A stretch of DNA of 64,000 bases from a virus (IMGVR_UViG_3300009314_000008:1-64000), one strand, 5' to 3'. Counted from the first letter of the stretch, positions 52,027-61,341 are shown. Program-made: numbers and translations. Notes: a model not told the origin generated them from the letters alone.

Positions 52027-54795
52027 TTACTTATCTAAATCCATATTTGCTATTATTTTTTTATATAATGTGGGATTTATGTATCGAAGTTGCTTTAGCA
52101 TTTCTACCCTGTCGGTTTCATTATAACTTTCCTGAATCTGTAGAGCCATCTCCTTGGCAACATCGTCTTCCCCCGTTTTAATCAAGGTGTTGTCCTTTTC
52201 AATTTTCATGAATTGATCTAGATTGTCGGATATCATCTGCTTAAACTCATCGGGGAACTTTTGAACTTCCTTTACAAACTTGCCGAATTCTGGTGTTCCT
52301 TCGAGTTTAATCATCCTGGATGCATAGGCCGCGGCTTGTTGCTTAATGAACATTCGGCTTTCCAGTTCGGTTTCTACATCTTTGGCGATATCTGGACGGT
52401 GAGCCTCAATCTCCTCAACTATATCAGATATTTCATTGTCGTCTGCATTGGCTAATCTATCTGCATAGCCCATTGTGGCCATAGCATCCGCAGTTTCTTT
52501 AACTTTAGCGAACCTCTCCGAAGATTCCTGCATTAATTGCTGTTTAAAATATTCTCTCTCGTCCTGATTTAATCTATTATAGGTTGTAGCAGACAAATTT
52601 ATACTCTGATCTTCTGCTCTTTCTTCGTCCATTCTTTTAATACGTTCTTTCTGCAAGTTTGGATCCATTGTGACCGTTTTCTCTATTTGTTCTTCATCCT
52701 TTTTCTTCTTATATATATTTTCCAGTTGCTTATTGCGTTCTTCTTCGCTTAATTGGGACAATTCCTGTTTAGTCTGGGGATCAAGATTGTCGTTAATGGC
52801 CGACATTTCCTGTTCTATAGCAATTTCTTGAAGACATTTCTTTCTGTCATCGTACTTCATGCCGATCAATTCCAGTTGTTTAGTTTTTGGCAATTTTTTA
52901 TAAATCTCCATCAATTGACGGTATTCTTCGGCCATCTGTCTCTTATAATTAACCTCATCTCCCTTGAGTCCCATGGCTTCCATCTGATTCAATTCCAATT
53001 TCATTGATCGTTTTGCATCTCTATACTGCTGATCAGATTGTATTTTGAGACTTTCCTTCATATGTTCTAAAGAACCATCCATCTCATTAATCCGCCGTTT
53101 ATTCTGAACATCCAATTGATAATCCAACAACTTTTTCTTGGATGCAATATCCATTTTCATCAATTTCTTATGTTTATCAATAGCGGCCTCCATTTTATCG
53201 GATTCAATGGCGGCTATAGATAACTGATCTTTCAGGGCTTCTCGACGTTCAGTTTCTTTTATTTTCTTCTGTCCAGATAACAATACTTCTTGGAATTCAA
53301 CTTCACCCTGGGCTTCGAGGCGTTTCTGCATTTTTTTGAAATAGATTCTATCCTGTTTAGTGGCTTCTATTTTTGATCTTTGTGCTCGGAGATCAACACC
53401 AAACCGACTATAATATAATTCCGGAGATATATCTCCGTTCACCATACCCTTTTCGAGAAAAGTTGACTCCGCAAGGGCCTCGACCAACCTGGGCATTTCC
53501 AAAGTCAATTCGACCTTATCTTTTACATTCTGCGATGAGTTTATTTTCTCGGCTATAAAATCTAATAATTCCTGGACTAACATTCCGAATTGTTTAAATG
53601 TATTTTCGAGAATAATCGCTGATACATTTTGTCGTGACCATGTTACTCCACCGAATATAAACTCAATAGGTACACCTATTGTGGCCAATATGTCCGACAT
53701 GTTCTCGCGCAATTCTCTTCCGAGCACGAGAAGTTTGCCGGCTCCCCAAAAGTCTTTACTGCCCATTTCAATAGGCATCACCATTACATGTTTATTATCT
53801 TTTTTCCATTTTTTATATTGTGAGAGAACGCTCTGTCGCCAAGTCAACGAATTAATAGTTTGAGTCCTTGGTAGATGACCTCCAGATTCACCTCTCCAAA
53901 TAGGATAAAGCATCCGGAACGGAACCATCAATTCTTCGGCAACATTAGCGTTTGCTTGGACATACTTCATTCTTGTATAGAGATCTTGGAATGCCATTAC
54001 CATGGGTGGAATTGGCATCCCTTGAATATTCATTGTCGGAGCCTCAAAGATAAATAGTTTGCTGGGATTGATGACTATCCTGCGATTTTTCAATGCCGCT
54101 CTTATATATATCTGAGGCGTTGTACAAAGAATATAATGATCACCCCTGCGTATCAGATTACGCATTTCTTTATCAATATATAATTTATATTGTTTTGTGT
54201 CAGTTATTTTATTATAAACTGCTTCAATATTGTTAGGTGACCATACTGCTATAGACATTCTTTTTAAATTTGAACTATCTTTTCTATCTCTCATCTTAAA
54301 GGATGCATTTTTCCCATAGGCAGAACACTTTTTGTTGCGGCATTTATATTGAATCGATCCTTCTCCCGAACTATCCCATTTATATTCTGGGTCTCCTGTA
54401 TGTGTGAGATCTTTTAACAAATACGTATCTCCACAACTTTCACACACAATAACCTTATCAATAGCATACATCGGAAAAACAGCACTTATCCCATATATAT
54501 CATAATCACGACATGTCTTCACTATTTTTTCTCTTAATTTAATCACCCTGATCATCTTTTTGGCTCTATCCTCAAGTTCTGGATTATTACTTCTGATTTT
54601 AATATCCTGGATGGCAAATCTTGCCTTCTTGAGTATAGCCGTCCCAATCGCTGTATGGGTAAAGAAAAACTCCGCATAGCGATAATAGGTCTTCGCTCTA
54701 ACGGGGACAACTATTCTGTCCATGTTCAGGTTGAACACCAAATTCTTGATTCTGCTTGTATTATAGCTGCCTTCAGTAACACTATCTAATGACAT
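52027..54795 (-). CDS. Portal protein with zinc-binding loop and long C-terminal coiled coil, 922 aa
   Basis: The portal of the head vertex. Landmarks: the N-terminal clip and wing region AEFFFTHTAIGTAILKKARF, LRRGDHYIL-type strand (RRGDHYILCTTPQIYIRAAL), and the crown-to-stem region VNSLTWRQSVLS..., FIFGGVTWSRQNVSAIILEN with the helix FKQFGMLVQELLDFIAEKI. Four cysteines at 118, 121, 152 and 157 (CESC and CRNKKC) form a probable zinc knuckle in the N-terminal domain, uncommon in portals. The last about 400 residues are a long charged coiled coil, so the protein is much longer than the usual 450-550. The extension may hold packaged DNA or internal proteins. Confidence 0.75.
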   Translation of the reverse strand: MSLDSVTEGSYNTSRIKNLVFNLNMDRIVVPVRAKTYYRYAEFFFTHTAIGTAILKKARFAIQDIKIRSNNPELEDRAKKMIRVIKLREKIVKTCRDYDIYGISAVFPMYAIDKVIVCESCGDTYLLKDLTHTGDPEYKWDSSGEGSIQYKCRNKKCSAYGKNASFKMRDRKDSSNLKRMSIAVWSPNNIEAVYNKITDTKQYKLYIDKEMRNLIRRGDHYILCTTPQIYIRAALKNRRIVINPSKLFIFEAPTMNIQGMPIPPMVMAFQDLYTRMKYVQANANVAEELMVPFRMLYPIWRGESGGHLPRTQTINSLTWRQSVLSQYKKWKKDNKHVMVMPIEMGSKDFWGAGKLLVLGRELRENMSDILATIGVPIEFIFGGVTWSRQNVSAIILENTFKQFGMLVQELLDFIAEKINSSQNVKDKVELTLEMPRLVEALAESTFLEKGMVNGDISPELYYSRFGVDLRAQRSKIEATKQDRIYFKKMQKRLEAQGEVEFQEVLLSGQKKIKETERREALKDQLSIAAIESDKMEAAIDKHKKLMKMDIASKKKLLDYQLDVQNKRRINEMDGSLEHMKESLKIQSDQQYRDAKRSMKLELNQMEAMGLKGDEVNYKRQMAEEYRQLMEIYKKLPKTKQLELIGMKYDDRKKCLQEIAIEQEMSAINDNLDPQTKQELSQLSEEERNKQLENIYKKKKDEEQIEKTVTMDPNLQKERIKRMDEERAEDQSINLSATTYNRLNQDEREYFKQQLMQESSERFAKVKETADAMATMGYADRLANADDNEISDIVEEIEAHRPDIAKDVETELESRMFIKQQAAAYASRMIKLEGTPEFGKFVKEVQKFPDEFKQMISDNLDQFMKIEKDNTLIKTGEDDVAKEMALQIQESYNETDRVEMLKQLRYINPTLYKKIIANMDLDK

Positions 54796-54852
54796 TACCT
54801 ATCTCACCTTGCTTTTGCCGCCGAAAATATCATCCGCTTTCTTTAATATCCT

Positions 54853-56199
54853 TTACTTTTTACGCTTTTCATTAATATAGATTGCCAGATCAGATTTGAA
54901 GTCATGTTCTTTGTCCATCTTATCTTGATCTTCTACCACTTTTGCTCCAGCTAACATTCCAGTTTGAACCGCTTTGCTAATAGACTCTGAATTCAATGGA
55001 GGGGTATAATTTTTACCCGCAGATATCATCTGGTTAATATTTCCAGAATCCATTGTGCCGGTTATGTGGTGCTTTTTCAGTGTCTGCGCGAGGGCGTATG
55101 GGGCTGTAACCAATACTGGATTCAAATTAGTTACAGTCTCATAGATGTCATGATACTCAGATGGAGGTATTTCCTGCAGTCCGGGGAATCGATTAGGAAG
55201 CGATTTCTCCAATTTCCTAGTTCGGATTTTCTTTGTCACATCATTGATGATATCAACGCCTTTGGTTGCAGCTATTTGGGCACCAACTATTGCGGCCAAG
55301 TATGCTAATGGCTTTTCCTGGAAAAATATTTTCGCGGCAGTGTTGACTCCTGCATATTTTTCTAACCCTTCTTGCAATACGCTGGCTATAATAAATTCAT
55401 GCTGGAGATACTTATCAATCATGGCTGCCCTTTTCTCGCCACCCTCTTTCTGCAACATATTCATCATATTTAGATGGGCGATCTCTCGCTTGATAATCTC
55501 ATCGCTATATCTTAAAACTTCATGAGCAGACTTCGCCAGTTCATTATCCGTTAATTCAACGGGGTCAGTATTGGTATAATCTGGAACATTGAAATCCACT
55601 TGATCAATATAGCCTTCGGTCTTTAAATCGTCTAATAATCCAGTAAAATACTTTTTCAGTTCCTCTTCATTATTCTTGCCCCAAGACTCATATAGCGTTC
55701 TGTAAATATCATTAGCAGATTCTCCTGCCTGCAACAGGGCAATAATGGTGTTCTTTATATGGGCAAATATATTATCTCTTTTATTTACAAGAGACAATAA
55801 GTCGTCAGCATTCTCCTCGGCAGCATCAGCTATTTTCACAATATTATGGATTGGATTTATTTTAGGGCTTGGCTCATTGGCTACACTACCCAGCAGTTCG
55901 GATGCCGTTTTCATCCTTTTACCCTCAATCACTTTTGCCTTTTTCTCTACTAATGGTCCAAGTTGAGTATAGTCTGCCTTTTCAAACTTAAATGTCAGTG
56001 TCCCATTTCTATCTTTTTCTCTGGCGAATTTAATATGGTTCATCCGGGCCCCTACATTTTCTGCCTGGACGGGATTTAACCCATAATCAATCGCTACTTT
56101 TCGGAGAGCATCAGTTAGGGAAATCTGATTATCCTCAGCAACATCTACCCCTGCTTTAGCCACTCGCTCAACAAAATGTATATTGTTTCCCGGGTTCAC
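54853..56199 (-). CDS. Head-associated protein between terminase and portal genes, 448 aa
   Basis: The GTG start is preceded by AGGGGGAGAC. Mostly helical with a hydrophobic helix LAAIVGAQIAATKGVDIIND (about residues 301-320). Position between terminase and portal is often held by head-completion or portal-associated proteins. A C-terminal block (LVTAPYALAQTLKKHHITGT) looks domain-like but I cannot name it. There is no leader tag. Confidence 0.5.
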   Translation of the reverse strand: MNPGNNIHFVERVAKAGVDVAEDNQISLTDALRKVAIDYGLNPVQAENVGARMNHIKFAREKDRNGTLTFKFEKADYTQLGPLVEKKAKVIEGKRMKTASELLGSVANEPSPKINPIHNIVKIADAAEENADDLLSLVNKRDNIFAHIKNTIIALLQAGESANDIYRTLYESWGKNNEEELKKYFTGLLDDLKTEGYIDQVDFNVPDYTNTDPVELTDNELAKSAHEVLRYSDEIIKREIAHLNMMNMLQKEGGEKRAAMIDKYLQHEFIIASVLQEGLEKYAGVNTAAKIFFQEKPLAYLAAIVGAQIAATKGVDIINDVTKKIRTRKLEKSLPNRFPGLQEIPPSEYHDIYETVTNLNPVLVTAPYALAQTLKKHHITGTMDSGNINQMISAGKNYTPPLNSESISKAVQTGMLAGAKVVEDQDKMDKEHDFKSDLAIYINEKRKK

Positions 56200-56210
56200 G
56201 TCTCCCCCTC

Positions 56211-56369
56211 TTATTTTTTGTTTTCTTCGGCTTCAGTGGTTTCTTGTTCTTTTTTTGCTTCTTCTTTCAAGATGGGGATAATTTGATTAATCTCACCCTT
56301 AGCTATCTTTTCTATCGCATCATCATATCCTTTTTTTACAATTACTTCCATGAAAATATCTTCTTTCAT
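56211..56369 (-). CDS. Small acidic protein, 52 aa
   Basis: MKEDIFMEVIVKKG, SD GGAGGAAAG. The product is helical with a C-terminal Lys/Glu/Ala-rich tail. It lies between the terminase and the 448-aa gene. A small terminase partner would need DNA-binding features that I do not see. Function unknown. Confidence 0.55.
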   Translation of the reverse strand: MKEDIFMEVIVKKGYDDAIEKIAKGEINQIIPILKEEAKKEQETTEAEENKK

Positions 56370-56417
56370 TCTTTCCTCCATTATTTAATCTTTACTTTTA
56401 ATTGACCATTGTTTTTT

Positions 56418-56423
56418 TGTCAA
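56418..56423 (-). promoter_or_regulatory. TTGACA box after terminase
   Basis: TTGACAAAAAAACAATGGTC on the minus strand in the gap downstream of the terminase gene, upstream of the small acidic gene. TAAAAG at 17 bases is a weak -10. Confidence 0.35.
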
Positions 56424-56424
56424 T

Positions 56425-58044
56425 TTATTTTTTTACTCTATATTCTAATTCGTCAAAATGGTATTTCTTCACTAATCTCAATATAACCAAATTCTGGAAA
56501 AAGTCATCTGTGCCTGACTTCCCATATCTGATTTTTCTTTTTCCAGTATCGTGATATCGATAGACGTTTGTCAAGTCTTTTGCATATTCTGAGGTCTCCC
56601 CAGGATATTTTGCAAATTTGTATTCACCTTTTCTCACAATATCGTCTATTAATCCAGTCATTACCGTTGATCTCGCCATTACCCATTTCTCGAATTCTGG
56701 ATAATATGCCACCTTCTCAGCCAACTCTCCTACATATTCAAATTCCATCGTCCTCTTAAAACCAAGTATTTCTATTATCCGGATATTTTCTTTGTGCCCA
56801 GCACCATAATCCATTCCGAGAATCAATACATTAAAGTGGTTTACCCAATAGACAACATCGTTAATTATATCATCTGGAGATCCATCTTCTCCCTTTCCAT
56901 AATATCTTCTGACGAAATTTATATTAATCTTGCGCGACCCAGGATCGTATGATCCTATCGTGAGCATGGTATAGGACTTTATTTTCGACAATTTTTTCCG
57001 CGGGTCATCTTCTACAGCCCAATCCAATGCCGCAAAAGAATACTCCTTCATTTTTTTAGTAATTTCAGAAGGATCTTTTACGTATTCCCTATCGCTATCG
57101 CATAAATATACTACCCTCTGCAATGTTATAGGATGTATATTGTCTGAAAATGATAACCCTAGAACTTCATTATGGAAATCAACCTCATCTTTTTTATTAT
57201 AATCGTATAAAATTGTATCCCAATCTGAAGCAAAGGGTGCTTCGGGGGGGATCATCAACTCGTTAATTGAAAATCCCTCGAAAGGTCTTCCGGGATGCGC
57301 CTCTACCCATTCTCCCCACCATGTGCTAATTCTCTTATGACATTTTTCGCAGATAATACCCTTAAGACCCATATTCTTTATGCCAAGCCCGACATTCCAA
57401 TGGCCGCATGCCCTACATTTAATCGCCCATTCACATCCTGTTGAATCATCGAATGTCGTTTGGATTCTATTCTCCGGTTGCATCGGCGTTCCCGTCTTAA
57501 GCATATATTTATATTTAGACCTTTTCAGCGCAAACTCAACAATACTAGCGTGCTGTTCAGGAGTATCTTGCATCTCGTCCTCAATATAGCAATCACCGAT
57601 AATTCCCCGAGCAGATAGTGGCGACACATAAATATTAGCTAAGAGTATTCTTGAGCCGGTCAAGTAGGATTTGTTTTTTACTTGTCTTTCGTTTAAACGA
57701 GGGTCGTAATAAATAACATCCGTGACCACAGAATCCCGGTTAATCCCCTTCAGAATGTCTGTTGAAAACCGACTCACCTGGGCATCGGTAGGTAAGGTTA
57801 TAATAGTATTAAAATATTTATGTTCAATCGCGAATCCGGTAGCAAGAATTGCGGCATTTGTTGATTTGGCTACTTTACGCGAACATTTTAGAATCACCCG
57901 GCGTTGAACTTGAGGAGATTCAAGGGTAAATCGAGAAGTATTAATTATAGGTATCCAAAAGGGTAAATATTTGAAAGAGAGGGCATCTCCATCAAGTTTA
58001 AACCATGCTTGGTATAAATCGCTCCGAGTTATTGCTTTATTCAT
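56425..58044 (-). CDS. terL: Terminase large subunit, 539 aa
   Basis: ATPase/nuclease that packages DNA. The N-terminal ATPase has a Walker A-type loop CSRKVAKST (54-62) and Walker B YIEDEMQ (153-159). The nuclease domain has acidic residues at FAALDWAVEDD (Asp341) and LGMDYGAGHKEN (Asp412). Between them is a CxxC-x18-CxxC zinc knuckle (210, 213, 232, 235; CRACGHWN and CEKCHKR). The length is usual for TerL. The zinc knuckle is seen in gpA-type terminases. Located in the head-gene region. No small subunit gene is recognised nearby. Confidence 0.85.
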   Translation of the reverse strand: MNKAITRSDLYQAWFKLDGDALSFKYLPFWIPIINTSRFTLESPQVQRRVILKCSRKVAKSTNAAILATGFAIEHKYFNTIITLPTDAQVSRFSTDILKGINRDSVVTDVIYYDPRLNERQVKNKSYLTGSRILLANIYVSPLSARGIIGDCYIEDEMQDTPEQHASIVEFALKRSKYKYMLKTGTPMQPENRIQTTFDDSTGCEWAIKCRACGHWNVGLGIKNMGLKGIICEKCHKRISTWWGEWVEAHPGRPFEGFSINELMIPPEAPFASDWDTILYDYNKKDEVDFHNEVLGLSFSDNIHPITLQRVVYLCDSDREYVKDPSEITKKMKEYSFAALDWAVEDDPRKKLSKIKSYTMLTIGSYDPGSRKININFVRRYYGKGEDGSPDDIINDVVYWVNHFNVLILGMDYGAGHKENIRIIEILGFKRTMEFEYVGELAEKVAYYPEFEKWVMARSTVMTGLIDDIVRKGEYKFAKYPGETSEYAKDLTNVYRYHDTGKRKIRYGKSGTDDFFQNLVILRLVKKYHFDELEYRVKK

Positions 58045-58058
58045 TAAATATTTCTTAC

Positions 58059-58310
58059 TTACGGTTGTTTAATCCATTTCCCCATTCTCTTATAATCTGC
58101 ATAACCGCCAGCTCCTGCACCTAACAAACTTCCTCCCATAAATGCACCTATTGTAGACAAAGGATTGTATTTTTTTTGTTTACCTTTTTTAATCCTTTTA
58201 TTTTGGGATGAGCTATTTAGCATAGATGCTCCTATACCACCACCCAACATACCAATACCCGTCCTTAATCCCGGTACATAGGCTTCCTTAATTATCTCTG
58301 GACATTTCAT
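58059..58310 (-). CDS. Tagged glycine-zipper membrane protein, 83 aa
   Basis: MKCPEIIKEA leader, which also fits the I-x-E cut site. Two Gly-rich hydrophobic helices (LRTGIGMLGGGIGASMLN and LSTIGAFMGGSLLGAGAGGY) flank a basic loop (KRIKKGKQKKY), matching the hairpin of the 159-aa gene at 48136. Starts in ATGA overlap with the next gene upstream. Confidence 0.7.
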   Translation of the reverse strand: MKCPEIIKEAYVPGLRTGIGMLGGGIGASMLNSSSQNKRIKKGKQKKYNPLSTIGAFMGGSLLGAGAGGYADYKRMGKWIKQP

Positions 58311-58600
58311 TTCATTCTCCTCTTTATTATAGATATCAAATCGCTTGCATCTCTTTTTAATTTCTTAACCATCTTTATCTGCCTAGCCTTTTCAAATTTC
58401 TTTGCCTGTCTCATGTAGTTAACCTGATAAGGGATTGCCTTGACTTGTAGTTTTATTGATCTGACAGGGTAGTATCTTCTATATTTAGAAAGGTCGTTAA
58501 TAAAATTATGAGAGAATATTGCTTTAGTCATTGCTTTGGTAGACGCTCTCCCTAACAATGTTGAAGTTAAGGCTTCTTTAATTATCCCTGGACATCTCAC
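58307..58600 (-). CDS. Tagged basic protein, 97 aa
   Basis: MRCPGIIKEA leader. It is followed by a very basic helical body (KKFEKARQIKMVKKLKRDAS) with no hydrophobic segment. It could bind nucleic acid or act as a charged packaged protein. It overlaps the kinase-like gene start and the next gene by ATGA. Confidence 0.65.
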   Translation of the reverse strand: MRCPGIIKEALTSTLLGRASTKAMTKAIFSHNFINDLSKYRRYYPVRSIKLQVKAIPYQVNYMRQAKKFEKARQIKMVKKLKRDASDLISIIKRRMK

Positions 58601-60444
58601 AACAAATCCTCCCCATAAATTTTTAACTTTTTATATAGTATTTTCTTTATCTTTGGCATATTTAATGGAATCTTATCTTTCATTTTATTTAATGTCTTCA
58701 ATCCAAAAGCACTTGCTTCCGCTTCTGATAAATACTCGTTCATAGCAGTAGGCTTCTTCCAATATTTCTGGTTATATGTTTGTTTCTTAAGAATATCCAA
58801 TAATCCTTTTTTGCTCTTCACAGCATGCCCCAGTTCGTGAGACAACACTGCTGCCGGCTCATTTTTTCTTGGAAGCATAGAGACGATCTTCCTGACAGCA
58901 ACATTTTTCACTTTAGGAATAGATATAGATAAATCATTTCCTCTACCTTTGAGAAATTGCCCGCCACGCAGCAATCTAATATAATCTCTTACCCCAATAT
59001 CTGAGTTGACTCCCCCATATTCTATATTGAGCATTCTCTTAAGAGTGGGATTGATCTTTTTAAGTGGGATGAAATGCCTCTCTATAGGAATCTTGTGCGC
59101 CTTTATTTCTCGAAGTAAAGGTCTTAATTTAAGTATAGACCTTAGGGAAGACTTTTTTTGTAAAATGCTGGGGCAATTCATTGTTTTTCCCACTTTAAAA
59201 AGTTTTTGTTTATTTAGAGGACTTCCGGTTCTACCCTTCATAGTCCATTCCTTGAATTGCTCTACGGTCATCGCCGTGATCGGTCCACATTTCCATCCCT
59301 TCTCATAATTAGCGAGATATGTTTTTCTAGCCTCATCTTCAGTGAGTGCCCCGAGGATACACTTGTGTTCATCGAATTTACCGTTCTTGTCTACTTGATC
59401 AATTACATACACTATCTGACTTTCTGGATGACTTCCTATGAACACATCAATTTTGTCCCCATCTTTCCCATCCTGTGCATTAGAGATGTATCCATAATCA
59501 TATTTCATCTTTATTGACCACGATTTACCATCTGGGTCAGTTCCGGATCTCGTTGATCCCTTTGGGTTCTCCAATTTAATAGTCAGTCCATTCCACTTGA
59601 ATGACCCTTTTTTGTAGTTCTCGGCTTTTATTTGGGCATCTGATGGGTTAATGTTGGTATCTTTTCGAGCCCTATTTATATCTCCGGTCATTGTTGCTAT
59701 TTTAATATTATTGGGCATTCTGTCATTTAACGCCTCCCTCATTGCTCTGTATGAATCTTTTTTAATGTTACGTTTCATGTCCAAGTTTGTAGGGAATGCC
59801 TTATAGTTAGTAATATCAAAGTCTATTAAAGTGTTTCCTATTGTGTTTTGAGCGGTAGTATCTCTAAGATGAGGAAACCTTTTTTTAATATTCTTATAGT
59901 CCGACTTGTTTATTATATTTGCATTAATTATTTTATGAACTTTTTCTCTTGCCTTGTTTATAGAAATTATTCTTTTTTGCCATCTAATTTTTTCTGCTAC
60001 TGTCCCCTCTCTTGGATACTCATTAGGGACCATATTTTTTTTTATTATTGCCGCTTTATCAGAAATTTTTCTCCCCTTAATGTATTCATAATATCCAATC
60101 CCTTTATTTCTCTTTACCATTTTCGCTACAGGAATACCCTTTTTGTGCATTAACTTCCTCGCTTTATTCCATACCTTATGCTCCATTGCCTGAGCTTTAT
60201 ATATTCCTATAATATCGCTTGCAGATTTTCTGTCTATTAAAGGTATTTTTCTAACAGCTTTTCCAATACCTTCTGTGAATACGAGGTCGGCGATCCTGAA
60301 AGCTCCTCTACCTAATGGCTTTATCGTCCTGTCTTTATACCCAGCTTCCGCCAGTCTTTTAAGCGACTCTCTTCCTAATTTCCCAGACCTCACCATCTTA
60401 ACCCATCTTGGAGAAGCTCTCTTCAGTATTACAGGACAATTCAT
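58597..60444 (-). CDS. Multidomain tagged protein: kinase-like, pyrophosphatase-like and zinc metallopeptidase, 615 aa
   Basis: Leader MNCPVILKRA, then a protein-kinase-like fold (about 36-250): glycine-rich loop LGRGAFRIADLVF, GKAVRKIP (Lys), EHKVWNKA (alphaC Glu), hinge YYEYIKGR and NTLIDFDI (DFD in place of DFG). I see no HRD-type catalytic loop. Next, residues about 258-410 match the phage inorganic pyrophosphatase-like domain: NINPSDAQIKAENYKKG, LENPKGSTRSGTD, GYISNAQDGKDGDKIDVFIG, DEHKCILGALTEDEA. A second tag MNCPSILQKK (422-431) begins a third module with HELGH (536-540) and a downstream YLSEAEASAFG Glu, a zinc metallopeptidase. The internal tag marks the junction of cargo modules. 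Confidence 0.75.
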   Translation of the reverse strand: MNCPVILKRASPRWVKMVRSGKLGRESLKRLAEAGYKDRTIKPLGRGAFRIADLVFTEGIGKAVRKIPLIDRKSASDIIGIYKAQAMEHKVWNKARKLMHKKGIPVAKMVKRNKGIGYYEYIKGRKISDKAAIIKKNMVPNEYPREGTVAEKIRWQKRIISINKAREKVHKIINANIINKSDYKNIKKRFPHLRDTTAQNTIGNTLIDFDITNYKAFPTNLDMKRNIKKDSYRAMREALNDRMPNNIKIATMTGDINRARKDTNINPSDAQIKAENYKKGSFKWNGLTIKLENPKGSTRSGTDPDGKSWSIKMKYDYGYISNAQDGKDGDKIDVFIGSHPESQIVYVIDQVDKNGKFDEHKCILGALTEDEARKTYLANYEKGWKCGPITAMTVEQFKEWTMKGRTGSPLNKQKLFKVGKTMNCPSILQKKSSLRSILKLRPLLREIKAHKIPIERHFIPLKKINPTLKRMLNIEYGGVNSDIGVRDYIRLLRGGQFLKGRGNDLSISIPKVKNVAVRKIVSMLPRKNEPAAVLSHELGHAVKSKKGLLDILKKQTYNQKYWKKPTAMNEYLSEAEASAFGLKTLNKMKDKIPLNMPKIKKILYKKLKIYGEDLL

Positions 60445-60456
60445 TTAATACCTCTT

Positions 60457-61341
60457 TTAGTGGCGTTTTTTAAAATATTCAGATGCTTCGGGGTTACTTT
60501 TATAGAGTTGGAACCTGTATTTCCTTCTTAGGTATTTCATACGTAACTCATCTAATTTTCTTGGAGACTTAAATACATACTTCCTTGTCTTCGGGCTCCT
60601 CATCATGCGAAATCTTCTCGTGAGCGGACCCCTAATAAGTGCATTAAATGCTTTTCCTGAAACATCCGCCGCATTCGTGACGAGTCGTCCCGACACCGCT
60701 GTTTTCGGTATATAAGGTGCTCTCTCATATGCAAGTTTACTGAACCACCCTGAGTTTTTAATGGATGTCCATGCTCCCACCACTTCTTTCATAATATCCT
60801 CCGAACCACCTTTATCAGGGTGGCTTTTCATTGCTGCTGCTCTAAAAATCTTTTTTACCTGAGCCTTAGTCTTTACTGACGATTTATTAATGTTTAGCGT
60901 TTTAATTGCTTTATCTAAATTTCCGCTCTTTACCGCGAACCCACCTAAGTTTTTAAAGTATTCATAATATTTTTTATTTAAATCTTCCCACATTGCCCGG
61001 TTCATCCTTCCTCTTATGTTTTCTGCTGCTCCATTAAGCCCTCTTCTTATGTTTTCTGCTGCTTCATTAAGCCCTCTCATTCTTCTTTTATGCCGATACA
61101 CCGATGGTCCTATTGCCATCCCCACAAGAGCTCCCCCAATAGCTGTCCCTATTGCGGCATCTTTAAGATCCTTACCGGATTTCGTCTTTATGTATTGCCC
61201 AAAAGATAATCTGTTTTTTCTCCCACCCCGCACATACTTATTGTAGTTTCGGTGTCCTTGCCATAAACTTGCCCCACCGAGCATTCCACCCAATGTGCCG
61301 CAGGTGGCAGTAGTTCCAGCTATTGTCTTAAATGCTCCCAT
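60457..61341 (-). CDS. J-domain protein with glycine-rich membrane segment, 294 aa
   Basis: The N-terminal 85 residues hold two Gly/Ala-rich hydrophobic stretches (TCGTLGGMLGGASLW and AAIGTAIGGALVGMAIGPS). A J-domain covers about 150-205: INKSSVKTKAQVKKIFRAAA, MKSHPDKGG (HPD 174-176), then EVVGAWTSIKNSGWFSKLA. The same end WF(S/K)KLA follows the J-domain in the protein at 50418. A tandem 11-residue repeat (RGLNEAAENIR) lies at about 89-110. The leader tag is absent. SD AAAGGAGAAA. Confidence 0.75.
   Translation of the reverse strand: MGAFKTIAGTTATCGTLGGMLGGASLWQGHRNYNKYVRGGRKNRLSFGQYIKTKSGKDLKDAAIGTAIGGALVGMAIGPSVYRHKRRMRGLNEAAENIRRGLNGAAENIRGRMNRAMWEDLNKKYYEYFKNLGGFAVKSGNLDKAIKTLNINKSSVKTKAQVKKIFRAAAMKSHPDKGGSEDIMKEVVGAWTSIKNSGWFSKLAYERAPYIPKTAVSGRLVTNAADVSGKAFNALIRGPLTRRFRMMRSPKTRKYVFKSPRKLDELRMKYLRRKYRFQLYKSNPEASEYFKKRH
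61013..61078. repeat. 33-bp tandem repeat, two copies
   Basis: Two adjacent 33-bp copies differ at one or two positions. They encode the repeated peptide RGLNxAAENIR in the J-domain gene. Confidence 0.8.
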
